From positions 87,995,260 through 88,059,259 of the forward strand of contig NC_134458.1 of the NCBI RefSeq assembly GCF_047948215.1: a stretch of 64,000 bases of DNA, in the 5' to 3' direction. Source of the stretch: Lycorma delicatula. Lineage: Eukaryota; Arthropoda; Insecta; Hemiptera; Fulgoridae. The notes beneath the pieces were generated by a model. That model had not been told where the DNA came from, searched no databases, and worked only from the letters and a program-made list of their open reading frames with translations. Of this stretch, positions 1 through 11,492 are shown one piece after another; position 1 is the first letter of the stretch; each line of letters starts with the position of its first letter. Made by a program: the position numbers and the translations under genes.

Positions 1-919
1 GTTATGTTGTTTGACTATTACTTTTGATAATTGATTCTTGTGGAAAAAAGTTAACGAGAAAACCTTTTATTATGAAATCTCATCGGATGTAACATTTCAC
101 AAATAATAGCTGGTAATGCGACGTATTTTAGATAGGTAAACGGGTTATTATAAAAGGCTTGTAGAAAATTCACATAAAACGGTCTAAGATTTCTTCTGTA
201 TTCTAATTCTCTTTGTTTTTTCTTGCCATTTGACAAACGGAATTATAAACTACGTACATACCGCAATTATATAGTAAAATCCCATTTTTTAGTGCAAGAT
301 AAAAAAAAATTATCCTCATCGTAGCAATTCAAGAACACTTCCACTATATGAATTATAATTTCATTGGGACAGTTAAAAAAACAAAAAACAATATAAATAA
401 ACAACAGATAAAACATCTACGGTTGTTTATAGTGAAACATAATTTTTAATATAATATAATTAAAACAGTTTTGGAACGTTAGAATTTTACTACTAGGAAA
501 AGAAGCCAAAAATTTTACTATTAACGCGTAATTTTCATCAAATTAATTGCAATTCCACAACTGTAACACACTAAATAACCTGTTTTTGTACGTTATAAAA
601 TTAAATTTTTCTATTAAATGTTCATAGACAAGTAATTTCTTTTTTGAAGAAAATTGAATTCCTACTTAAATATAAATACAAACAAAATACCGTGTAATTT
701 TTGAACCGAAAAAGCTTTGTTTCTTGCAAGAAATTTATCAAAAATTCCAGAATTTCGAAAATCTCTGTTCTTCTATTAAAGAATTATGTATGCATTTTAT
801 ACTTTTCTTTTAGTTTTAGACAGTTGTCACACAATCCGTAAATAACTAATAATTTTTGTTATAATTAAACGTTGTCATTTAATAATAATAAAAAGAAATA
901 TCCTTAGCTTATATCACAG
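1..919. other. AT-rich DNA, no gene seen
   Basis: No recognisable coding sequence or repeat. A 60-codon open frame on the minus strand (51-236) has protein-like composition and one hydrophobic stretch, but it starts at TTG rather than ATG, has no visible splice signals and matches no family I know. Confidence 0.5.
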
Positions 920-1700
920 AGAGGTGACTTTCATTTGGTTCCACTACAGCTTAACGAGAATGATTTACAATTCTTGGCTGAGCCCACCACTTTTGATGGT
1001 AAACTGAATTGGTGGAGAGGGAAAAAACTCCACAGTAAATTCATTGAGTGTTTCATACATAAAGAGATGGACGCTTGATTTTGATGGCTGGATGATGCCG
1101 GGCTGTACGTCGAGACTTTTGTGAGCCTTACGTTTGCCGTACAATATAGATACAATAAAAAAATTATTTAATGAAAGATCCCCTGTCGTCTGTATGGCAA
1201 GACTGAAGAATCCAATGAGCACGTAATTATCGGTTATCAGGTTTTGACACCAAGAGATTATACAAAGTATTGCTACAACGTGACTAAACTATTGCACCGG
1301 TGTGATTCTGTGAGACTTAAAATTCTTGAAGAATATTTTCCGCATTTCCGATATATTCCTATATCCGTGCTTAAAATGTACAGGTTAATCATGGCCGTAG
1401 GATTTTCACATTTAAGTCCGTGGAACGTAATCGATATCTTATCGTAGTGGATAGTTAGCAGGATAAGGTTACCTGTCTTAAAAATGCCGCTCTTCTACTG
1501 GAAAATAACACTAAGTGGAAGTATTGTGAAAAAGTGAGAAAATACAGCGATTTGGCGGATCATGTAAAGGATTTTTGGAAACACAGGTACGCGTTGTTCC
1601 CGTCTTAATGGGTGAGATTTCGCACTCGTTACGTAATCAATCCTTTGATTCTCAAACTGGTCTATTTTTACCGGTGCAAAAGGCTGTTAAACCCCTGTAA
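920..1700 (+). pseudogene. Decayed non-LTR retrotransposon (LINE), C-terminal region
   Basis: The plus strand carries the end of a LINE polyprotein in several broken frames. In order I read a stretch like GKLNWWRGKKLHSKFIECF (about 990-1050), then a region aligned to the usual C-x2-C...H...C knuckle (CRLYGKTEESNEHVIIGY, about 1184-1237, with cysteines lost), then LTPRDYTKYCYNVTKLLH (from 1248), then YCEKVRKYSDLADHVKDFW (about 1520-1580) and RVVPVLMGEISHSL (about 1590-1635). This order is the C-terminal half of insect LINEs that end in a zinc-knuckle plus endonuclease-like module. The reverse transcriptase itself is missing, as in a 5'-truncated copy. Stops and at least three frameshifts show it is dead. 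The clade is not certain; the family call rests on motif order, not on a search. Confidence 0.7.
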
Positions 1701-1947
1701 ATGGTAAGGAAATCTGTAATATACGTTCGTGTTAGCCCGCCAGTAAATGAAGAGGCACGGTATACGTGCCTTGTGATTCTTATAAATGTAAATTTACTTC
1801 TTGTTTTTCATATGAAATTGTGACGTATTTCTATGAAGCTGTATCATTTTAAATGTGTAATAATGTATCGTTGAAAGCCTTGCCTCGATGTTACCGACTA
1901 AAACGCTAAGAACTGATGATAAGCTGCTTGATAATAATAATATCGTT
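1701..1947 (+). repeat. Probable LINE 3' untranslated tail
   Basis: Follows the LINE remnant directly. It contains an 8-bp GC-rich hairpin (gaggcacg/cgtgcctt, about 1750-1770) and ends near a short run of GAT/AAT-type trinucleotides (about 1930-1947), a common kind of LINE 3' end. There is no poly(A) and no target duplication that I can see. Confidence 0.35.
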
Positions 1948-4900
1948 TATCTACACTTTGAATCGTTCTTAATATAATTTGGTTTGTTGAACAGAATATT
2001 GTGTTCTGTTTAAATAATTAAATGTGCCTAACCGGCATGCTGCTGCTTTCATAATTATCATGCCGAACAATACGTAGAGATATTACTAGTATGTAGGGCA
2101 CAGGTCCATATCACAGCACGTATAAGATTGTCCTACACTATTGTATTATAAGTTGTTAAAAGTTTTATGTTTTTAAATATTTTTTCAAAATATTACCAAA
2201 AAAATTGATCAGGTGTATTATTTAACGGTTTAAATTAAATTTTTAAAAAATACCGGTTTGAAAATTTTTTATAAAAATTTAATATATTTATTCTTAAGTA
2301 AAATATTATTTTTGTACATATTTACAGAAACCATATCATAATTTTTATAAATATAATGTAAAATATTTTGAGTGCTAAATAAAAAAACTGATTTTTTCTG
2401 AGACTGTATCGACTGTTTTGATTAATATTGCTTTATTTACGGTTTTATAAATATTAAATATATACTTTCGTTTTTAACCTCCAATAAATATTTTAAAACC
2501 ATTTAAACAAATAATTTTTTATTTTCAATTTAATACGCTTCAGAATATTGGCTATATTTTTAATGTGTAGTTTAGATGAGTTTTGCATCGAAGCAAACCC
2601 GAGTTCATACTGTAATAATTCATTCAAAAACAAAAATAGTCAAATTCGACTAATAGAATTACACTAAACTCATACCTTCAAAAACACATTGACTTCCTAA
2701 GGATCGTACCTAAGGATCTGGAACACCCAAACATTTTTTTCTGAAAATGTACTATTATAAGGAAAATTCATTTTTTTATAATTTAATGAATATTATAAGG
2801 CACTCTTTGTGGATATGCCTAAAAATAAACAAAATCAGTGGTTTAGTAAAATGAAATCGAAGAAAGAGAGTTTTTAAATTATTGGTTTGATTTCAATGAG
2901 TTTATTATGAAAAAAATTTTGAAAATATGTTGGAAAAAAGTCGAAATGTAACTTTTCATCGATTTGAGAGATATTTGGTGCGATTAAAAAAATAAATAAA
3001 CCTTATTTCTTATCAGAAAACGAACAGTCATAACTCAATGGCTTTTTAAAAAATTTATATGCTTTCTTCATCCAGTTTCTTTATTATTTGAAAGAACAGA
3101 CTATTTTTTATTATTATAAGAAAAATTTCGCATCATTGTATTATAGATCGCTTACTTCATTATTCCACATCACCAATCCCCATTCACATACTTTTCTCAA
3201 CGTTCAGACGATTATATTTAACTTATTTAAAATTAAAAGAATAAAAAAAACACAAAAATTATTCCCTAGATTACGTGTTTCATTTTCAACTAATCGGGTA
3301 CATCTAATCGAGATCCGAAAATATATTTTTAACTACAAAAATAACTAGTGTAATAATCATAAATATGTTAAGGGAATTTTATTCGTACATCATTGTTACC
3401 GTATAGTGTATTGGTAAAATACCCGAGAGGGTATGTTTTTTTTTACCAATTGTTAAATAAAAAAGGGTGATGGAAGTAAGGGAGTTGAAGGGTAAAAAAA
3501 CTCAATCATTCTGCTTTCTGATCTTGAGAAAAATAAACTATTTTAGATATCCTAGGAAAATAAAATGTTACAGACGATTGGCTTTTACAAAAAAAAAAGA
3601 AAAAAAGTTTAGCAGTGAGAAAAAAGCCTGATATCCGAGTACGAGAAATTAAAAGATACTGATAAAAAGTAAGAGAACTAACGTGATTGCATAACCTTAA
3701 ACGATGGTTTAACATATATTTAATGTTCCAAATCATTTAAGTTTTTTAGTGGTCTACTTTTTGTGCCAAAAACCAATATTAATCATCATCTAAAAAAATT
3801 AAAAACCTTGAAAACTGAGCGTAAACTAATGTAAAGCTTTATTTCTCCAACGATATAATAAACATTCATATAAATGAGTAAATAGTATGGTAATCCAAAA
3901 GTCCTTACAAAATATCTAGTGGAACTCTATCTAGTTGCGATCCGTAAGTAATTACTTTTAAGTCGCTTTTTTATGAAATAGAGATGAGATATTTCATTTT
4001 ATGAAATAGAGATATTTAGTCTTTATTACCACCGTAGGATTGCTACACCAATATGTATTTTTAATTAGAATCCAATAAAAAATTATGAAAAGGAGACAGA
4101 AAAAATGAAAGTATCACTGAAATTTAACGAGTAAGCTAGGCCAAAATTAATCAGCCTGTAATAAAAAATGTTTAATATCTTTGCCAAGTTAACACCGATA
4201 AAAAAACTTTATTAATAGCATTAATAATATACTATATTTTTTAAATAATAACTTTTCATCAGTTTAGTGCACCTTGGTGCGTTACAATTCGTAGAAAAAA
4301 AGGAAATTAAGAATACAGATAAAACATACATATAAGTCATTCCGACACTGTATTATTCTGTTCTGGATTCTGTTAAAAATGTTCTCTTTTCTATTCATTT
4401 TGAATTATTGGTTATTTTTAGTAAGGATAAAATCGGCATCCAGCAAATAAACTTATTATGCAGGAAGACAATTCAACGGGGAAACAATCCTTAGTCAGGC
4501 TTGAAGAGTGACTGTCTACCGATAGATCACACAAAAAACCGATAGGCTCCACGACTTCCCACTTTTTCTGCAAGGTTATGATGAGATCTGACCTACAATA
4601 ACGAAGTTAAAACGGAATAAATGAATTAAGAATATAGCAAAAAGGTGGACGGTGGGAAAAGATTATCTATCTATGGAAGAAAACTGTTACGAGATAAACA
4701 GTCCTATTTAGATAATAATTTTAAGATTTCTTCCATATAGTGGGCGCTCATCACTTCAAAAGCTTTTCAGGAGATTGAGAAATTTGGTCCAGGGTGAGAG
4801 CAGCTCGTTATTAACCGACAATATAAATTAAAATTTGATAACTTTTATTGTCCATCAGTCATTGTACCGTATGCGTACATTGTTAGCAAAGAAGTTTGCC

Positions 4901-6980
4901 GTATATGATAAATTTTGGATGGTAGCATGATTAATGCTAAGAAGGATTTCTATAACAACTGAAAGTCTGATTTCTTAGTATCGAGCAGGTTAGAATTGAT
5001 AAATACAATCTTTGTTTACGGGCTCTTTTTATTTATTTATTTTTGATTTTTTTCAACATCCTTTCAGCTGTAAAATCTTGAATTAAATCATTTTACAGAT
5101 TCTACATAAAGTAGTGTTATTAAAAGCTCAGTATTTTACAATTTACGAATGAAAAAACGTAGACGTAAACAAATGCGCGGATAAAATAGCATTTCTTCCA
5201 TCTGTTTGATATCAGTTAATGACCCAAAATTAAAAACGAGCTTAGGTCCTATGTTTTTTTTTTTCAAATCATATATTTTTGATATAATTATTATTTTGTT
5301 TTTATTCTACTAAGGATGGACGAAGTTCAAACCAAGACAGCTGGGATTAAAACCGAACATTGTAAATAATTACTGAAGGATTAGAACTACAAATAAGAAC
5401 CTATTTTTAGTTCATTTCATTGTTTTGAACGATTCGTATTTCTGTTACAGTACATAGGAGTATAAATTATTCATTCACGAACACAAAATTTCCGTTAGTG
5501 TCTTTCATCTATTAGATGTTGCTTTTAATTCTAAATATTAATTTTTCTTTAATTATAATAACTGAAAATATTCGTAGTTGAATATGATATTCCAATCTGA
5601 CATAATAAAATATAAAAAATGATTTTAAAAAGAAAGAGATTTTTTATTAATTAAAACGTTAATAAATATTTTTTTCTTAAAACAACATTATTTTGTGTAA
5701 TAAAACACTTTACCTTTTTTGTGTGATATAATATCGGTTTGCTCTGTTTATATAAAACACATAAAAAATTAAGAACTTTTTTTTCATTATGTGCAGTGTA
5801 CAATACACCGGGTAATAATTTTCTTATGAAAGTTACTGTGTACATAACCTACGTTAAGCTAAATACAGAATAATATTTTTATTTACGGATATTCATCATT
5901 TTATCGTTTTTTTTGTTTTTTTTTTTTTACAGATACTATATATATGATATATTCTATATACGAGTTTTTAAAATACAAAATTGGGCTGTCAGATCATTGT
6001 TTAGCGTTCATAAGACAGACCAGTGTTTCGAAAACTAAATATGTTAACTTATCCTTTTAATTATATTTATGAATGAACAATTAGTCATTGCTGAAAAAAT
6101 TAAAATTAAAAAAAAAATTTTTTTTTTTTAATTCTTAAAAAAAGATACCACCTTTGCCGAACTAGGCAACGGAACTCTATTTTCATATAACAACACTATA
6201 CTTCGGCTTACGAGAAACATTATTAATCTGTCGATGAATTTTTATATAAAACTAATAAAAAAAAACTCTTATTTTTCTACTTTCCGTTCAACGAGTACGT
6301 GCTGAATACAATTTTCAAAAATCTGAACTATTGAAAATAAAAAAATTGGAATCTGGAACTATTTTGTACATTACTTTATTTTGGAACTTTATTTTTATAC
6401 ATTATACATTTCATAATGGTTTTCATTCGGTATAAGTTACTTCGTGTAAAAAGTTAGATTAATTGTAAAACGTACTTTTTATTAAGATGCTAGAAAGGAG
6501 TGTTCTTATTTTTTAAACGGTAAGAGTATTTTATTTCGTTTTACATTACTGGAAATTATATACAATTAGCCAAGGAAAAGAAAAAATATATTCTGGGAAC
6601 GAAATTTGGTGCATAAGATTCTGTGAAAACAATAGCTTCCACAAAATTATATGCTATATCCAAATACAGTAAATATCGTTCATAGTGACCTCGAAGGGAC
6701 CGACGATTTTAGTACATTATTACCGATAGTCATAATAACTGATGTTTAAGTAGCTTAGTGGTACCATGCCATCTACACGGGTATTGTAATACAGTAATAA
6801 CAATAACTATTAAAAATAATAATTTATTTCCGCAAAAATATTATACAAAAAAAATAATAATAAGTACAAATACGGTAGAGTAAAACAAGATAGAGGAAAA
6901 TTGTAAAAATTATTTTTCTGCAAAAATTCGGTTATTTTGCTTTAAATCATTATGTTGACTAGGCCGTAATTTTTTTGATT
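1948..6980. other. AT-rich DNA, no gene seen
   Basis: About 5 kb without a recognised gene or element. The only structure noted is an imperfect hairpin at 3410-3450 (attggtaaaataccc facing gggtat...tttaccaat). Open frames at 3088-3348, 3506-3736 and 5651-5845 are low-complexity K/F/Y/N-rich readings. Confidence 0.5.
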
Positions 6981-7152
6981 TCACATAATTTGTTTCAGAC
7001 TTTTCCTAATTTTTTCACGGACCTTCAATATTACCGATATTCTCGAATGACCTACGCCTATTTCTTGGGGGATGTCCTTATTAGTTTCGCCATTCTCTAA
7101 CCTCCTGATAATGTGTGCCTTTTCCTCTAACGTGAATGTTTTTCGCAGTCAT
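6981..7152 (-). pseudogene. pogo/Tigger-like transposase, N-terminal HTH fragment
   Basis: Read on the minus strand from 7152, a frame with KTFTLEEKAHIIRRLENGE, then a segment like IGVGHSRISVILKVREKI, matches the psq-type helix-turn-helix that opens pogo/Tigger (CENP-B-like) transposases, where the usual pattern is LTLxEKxxII..LE.G.s...IA...GVs.stIs.I.k.r..I. An ATG at 7150-7152 lies one base out of frame with this motif, and a TGA at 6981-6983 ends it after about 56 codons. No CENP-B-type second domain or DDE domain follows downstream (6.9 kb and below). It is a short relic of the DNA-binding end of a transposon. Confidence 0.65.
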
Positions 7153-7535
7153 AATTAAATCGCTATTAAATTAATTACACAGGATACGTAAAATAAAATA
7201 CTGCACCCGCAGGATACTATTACAGAAAAAAATTAATAACAACTGAATGTGACTGCTTCAGTTTACAATAATCTGGTACGGGAAGATAAGAAAAACAAGA
7301 ACTATAGTACATATTTCGGTAAAACGGAACCGACAAGATTTTTATTTATGTTTTCTCTAATAATAAATGTATTTAATAAAGAAATTAAACCTACGTTAAA
7401 TAATTGCATGAAATTTAAATAAAATATGAATGCATTCATATTAGCAATTTTTTAAAAAGAATTTTTACCAGAAGTTACCTGGTGGTCATAGTTATAGAAA
7501 TAAATCGGCACCGTGAGATAGTTTTAAGAAAAAAA
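7153..7535. other. AT-rich spacer, no gene seen
   Basis: Probably holds the 5' end of the pogo-like relic, but I could not identify a terminal inverted repeat in it. Confidence 0.35.
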
Positions 7536-7537
7536 TA

Positions 7538-7806
7538 CATTGTCCCGTAACTCTTCATAAATAGGAAAAATAAACTTTTTTTTTACGAAGGCCATGGTGA
7601 TTTTTTTCCTGATACACCAAGGCATTCATAAAAAAATGTTTATTTTTTCCTATGAATGGAAACTTATGGAGTTACGTGTTCTTCAGCAGTAGATGACACG
7701 CATTGAAATATGTTTTCAAAACATTGAGATATAGAATATATAAAGAAAAATAGTTCCCATAAAAAACAATTACTTTTCTATAAATGGAGACATATAGGAC
7801 ACTCTG
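7538..7806. mobile_element. MITE, Tc1/mariner-type termini, copy 1
   Basis: Short non-coding element related to the one at 16107-16438. The left end reads cattgtcccgtaactcttc and the right end, reverse-complemented, reads cagagtgtcctatatgtctc; both are variants of the terminus CAG.GTGTCCCATAAGTTTCC. A TA dinucleotide precedes the left end (7536-7537), but the expected TA after 7806 is CG, so the right target base pair has mutated or the end is eroded. An internal third copy of the terminus in inverted orientation lies at about 7626-7672. No coding capacity. Confidence 0.6.
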
Positions 7807-7904
7807 CGGAAAAACTACGATGTGTCCCGTGCTAGTCAACGTACCGGATAATTAAAAAAAGACTGAAAATTTAAAAGCAAATACAAATTAATAGAAATAA
7901 CTTA

Positions 7905-8695
7905 CAGATTCGGTTGAGGTCTCGTTTCATAGCAAAACACATCAAATTTTGACTCGCTTAATTCATTAGTACCGAATTCGGCCACCAGTGCTGCCACCAT
8001 TGTTTTTAAAAGTGGATACTTTTACTGGTGGGGAACGTGCTCGCTGTGCGTTTTGATTTCACGATTTGCAGTCAGCAACTGCGGTTCAACGTAATTTTCG
8101 TAGAAAATACGGTAGGAAGCCTCCTATTAGGCGTGCAATTTACTCTTGGCACCAAACCTTCGTCGAAACATGTTGTTATTCTTCTAGATAGAACGGCCCG
8201 TTCTTCTTCCAGGAAGCAACCGTAAATAATATCGTTTATCAGGATACGGTTCAAAATTTTCTAATTCCTCAGTTAGATGATGATGACTAAGATGAACGCC
8301 ATTACTATCAGTGAGACGGGGGACCGCCTCACTACCACCTAGAAGTTCGAGATTTTCTTGATACTTGATTCCCAGGTCGGTGGGTCGGTCGTGAAAAGGT
8401 CCCATTGCAAGCTCATATCGTTTCCCAGATTTGACCCCGCAAGATTTTTTCTTGTGGAGTTTCATTAAAGATCTGGTTTATGTACCGGCTTTGCCTGCTA
8501 ATCTTGCTGAACCAAGATTTCGAATTAACTCCGCAGCTGCAGAGGTAAACAGTCGTCTTGCCGGTTAGTCTGGAATGAAATCGACTTCAGGTGGTATGTA
8601 AGATGCGTTACAAATGGAAGCCATATCGAACCAAAGTGAATATTTAGTAACAAACTAGTTGTGTTTTCTGTGAAATGAGACCTCAACCGAATCTG
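7905..8695 (+). mobile_element. Internally deleted mariner-like element with intact ends
   Basis: The ends are near-perfect terminal inverted repeats: cagattcggttgaggtctc opens the element and its reverse complement closes it, with similarity continuing for about 36 bp. TA flanks both ends (7903-7904 and 8696-8697), the hallmark target of Tc1/mariner elements. The 791-bp body is shorter than the roughly 1.3 kb expected for a full element because the centre of the transposase is missing. Flanks are AT-rich, and a MITE copy ends 98 bp upstream. The element cannot be autonomous, but its ends look well preserved. Confidence 0.85.
8030..8660 (+). pseudogene. Mariner-like transposase, HTH and catalytic C-terminus joined by deletion
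   Basis: The N-terminal part shows a helix-turn-helix-like segment (SATAVQRNFRRKYGRKPPIR, about 8075-8130, then IYSWHQTF). The reading jumps directly to the post-DDE region: VNNIVYQDTVQNFLIPQLDD (about 8220-8280), the second catalytic block Q*DGGPPHYHLEVRDFLDT (about 8307-8365, a stop just before the Asp), then FPGRW and a variant of PRSPDLTPLDFFLWG (FPDLTPQDFFLWSF, about 8425-8465). The first catalytic Asp block (DEAxF) is absent. A deletion of roughly 500 bp, several in-frame stops and a frameshift near 8390 make it non-functional. Domain order is seen in sequence; family assignment rests on motif knowledge. Confidence 0.8.
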
Positions 8696-8952
8696 TAAGT
8701 TGCCGTAATAAATTTTTATATGCTTTTAAAATTAATTGCTTTTTGCAAAATTTCAATACTGAAGTTTTCAAAAATATATAGTGTGGTTTTAATATATATA
8801 TTTTGATACAATATTAATGAATATTATATTTGTACATAAATTTAAAATACTTGCGTCCAATTTTCGTGAAAATAGCTGAAATTAACTGAGATTTTTACTT
8901 CAATAATTCATTAAAAAAATATATTTAAAAACCGATAACCCAAAACTATGGG

Positions 8953-8991
<39 letters not shown>

Positions 8992-8992
8992 G
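8953..8992. repeat. Compound (CT)n(AT)n microsatellite
   Basis: About nine CT units followed directly by about eleven AT units. It lies 40 bp upstream of the first Helitron-like copy. Confidence 0.95.
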
Positions 8993-9032
8993 CCTATATA
9001 TATGTATATAGATACGAGTATAAAAGAACAAA

Positions 9033-9785
9033 TCGTTAGTGGCTCATAATCAACTCCAGCAAAAAACTACTGAACCTGAATTAATAAAAAATTGTATACT
9101 CGTTCTTCTTATTGTGTAACTGCGTACTAACAAAAGATTTTTTGAAATTCTGAGTTTAAAGGGTTAAAATGGAGTAACAACAAAATTTACAATTTTTTTT
9201 TTGAAAAACAACAACAACTAATGAAAATATCAATGATCAGTGATTTTTGGTGAGAGCAGTTTTCATAAGAATAAAAAAACAAATTTCTATATTTTTTTAA
9301 ATTTTAAATTGAAAGAGGTGAAGAAAGGTAGAAAAATGTTGAACAATGATTGCAAATTTTCCCCATTTTTGTCTGTACTAAATGACATTTTGGGATGAAA
9401 ATATTATTCAGATAAATATCTAAAAACCATTTTCGGTTTTTTAGCCGTTTTGTGCTACTTCTATTGAATCAATATTTTTAAGATTTGGTAACAGTGTGAT
9501 AGTTATTTATGTTTGTAATACTCATTATGTATTTCGCGAGCGAATCCGCGACGGGAAATCTAAAAACCAATTAGTGGGTCAACTTGCTCTGAACAAATTA
9601 GAGTACACTGGTAATTTTTATAAATTTAATAGGTTTTAATTTTGTCATCATTATTCTCACAAGCATAAGTTTAATGAACGCAGAGGGTCCAGGGGGCGTA
9701 GCCCTGACCGGCTAAACATCCCCTGACCGCGACGGAAAACGCAAGTAACCGTTTAGCGCGGGCGAAGCCGCAACAGGGATGCTAG
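9033..9785 (+). mobile_element. Helitron-like non-autonomous repeat, copy 1
   Basis: The repeat shares its whole layout with copies at 10934 and 63073: a start TC, a segment like gtttaaagggttaaaatgg, a block ending in cgacgggaaat, then gaccgcgacggaaaacgc near the 3' end. The 3' terminus is gatgCTAG followed by T (9782-9786), and a short GC-rich hairpin (GGCgaaGCC) ends about 12 bases before it. TC at the 5' end, a hairpin close to CTRR at the 3' end, and insertion between A and T with no target duplication are Helitron features. No Rep/helicase coding is present, so it would be non-autonomous. The 5' end is diverged and its exact first base is inferred from the other copies. Confidence 0.55.
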
Positions 9786-10933
9786 TATAATTATATATAT
9801 ATTTTTTCTTTCTACGATCATTTTTGATTATTTAAGAGAAAAAGGCATCTTACCCGTAGACAGTATTTGTATTTAAAAACATTTGCAATAAAAGAGAATA
9901 CGGAAAAAATAAAATTCCATTAAGGAATAACATTTTATTCTCCCTAATATTAAACAAAAAAAAAAAAAAAAACATATGTAAGTTACATACTATGTTACAA
10001 ATGTTTCATATGTTGCATACGAAAATCTATTTTTTTGAAACTTTAATTTATATGCTGTATGTATAACTTAATTTTTAGAATATACTTTATTTCAAAAAAT
10101 AAATACATTTAAACTAAGAAATTTTATTCCTTTTACTTTATTGTACATTAAAATTAGAGAGAAAAAACCGGAAGTATGTTAGAATGAAATGAAAACGAAG
10201 TTGTAGCCGTACAGATGTTTCTAAACATTTACAAATAACAAACGGATGTCATTCATATTCCATTAACAACTACAATTCGACGTCTTTAAAACTCAATTTA
10301 AATTCTTGTAAAGGATTAAGGTTTCGGTCTTATTTTTTTATCACGTCAGGCAGACTACCTACATACACTAAGCTCTATATTCTTTGCTAACTCACAAAAG
10401 CTTTAAATAATTCAATATTAAATGCAATTTAATTTTATTTATTTATCTAATCTTTTAATTACATATTAAATTGTTGAAAATTCTTTTTAATTTAATTATT
10501 ATTTTTTATTATTCTCTTCGTTTTTTATAATTAAAAATGTTAGCTATTGATTTCTTATAATCGTTTATCTTTTGATTAATATTTTACTTACGTATTCAAC
10601 AGATGAAGTTGTTCTATTATTATTATTTATTTGACTAGTATAATGATTTAGTTTTTGAGAAATAATTTCTACCTAATTATGTACAATAAATATACAAAAA
10701 AAATGAATCAGAACTCATTTTTATATGAGAATAAAGAACTTAGTTTTTGTGCCTACATGTTTTAATTTTTTAATTATAGAAATGAATTGGTAATATTTTT
10801 GTCGGACTATTTTTAAAAACTACTTTTTTTTCTTTGTAATTTTTATTTTATTTGTGTTTTTAACATAAATTTTAATCTTTGTAAACTCTAGTATTGAATA
10901 CTAGTAAATATTAATTGCTTTAAAAACAACATA
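9786..10933. other. AT-rich DNA between two Helitron-like copies
   Basis: No gene recognised. Contains an A-run of about 15 at 9957-9972 and low-complexity AT sequence. Confidence 0.5.
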
Positions 10934-11492
10934 TCCTGACCGACTGATAATAGTCAACGCCCAGCAAAAAATACTGAAGATAAATTGATGAAAATTTGTA
11001 TACACGTTCTTCTTGGTGTAAGTTCAGACTAGGAAAGGATTCTTGAAATTCCGAGTTTAATGGGTTAAAATGGGGTAACATTAGATTTTACTATTTTTGG
11101 ATTATTTTACTTTTTTTTATTTCTCTGTGAAATTCTTGATTTTTGGTGTGTTATCTCCATATGAATATCTAAAAATAAATTTCTAATTCTCTGAAATTCG
11201 ACCATGAAAGGGTGAAGAAAGATCAAAATAATCGAACAATAGTTTCAAAGTTTCCCCATTTCCGACTATACTAAACGAGATATTTATTCGATTTAGGCTT
11301 TCAAATACTCTAACTATTTTCGGGTTTTTCGAATTTTAATACTTTAAGGGCTAAAAAAATATTTGTTTTTACGTTTTATGCTACCGCTATTGAATCAATC
11401 TTTACGAGATTTGGTAAAATTGTGATGGTAATTTATGTTTATAATTCTGATTATGTATTTCGCGAAAGAAGCCGTGACGGGAAATTCTAATG
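10934..11492 (+). mobile_element. Helitron-like repeat, copy 2 (3' truncated)
   Basis: Starts at tcctgaccgactgataat, collinear with the start of the copy at 63073. It contains the shared cgcccagcaaaaa, gggttaaaatgggg and gaaagaagccgtgacgggaaat blocks. Similarity stops just after cgggaaat (about 11490), so the 3' section with the CTAG terminus is missing. Same strand as the other two copies. Confidence 0.55.

Noticed and set aside
51..236. 60-codon minus-strand frame with protein-like composition
   Set aside because: Starts at TTG, preceded by an in-frame stop within three codons, no ATG, no splice acceptor seen, no family match.
8184..8465. 93-codon minus-strand frame
   Set aside because: Antisense shadow of the mariner-like transposase C-terminus, which reads on the plus strand.
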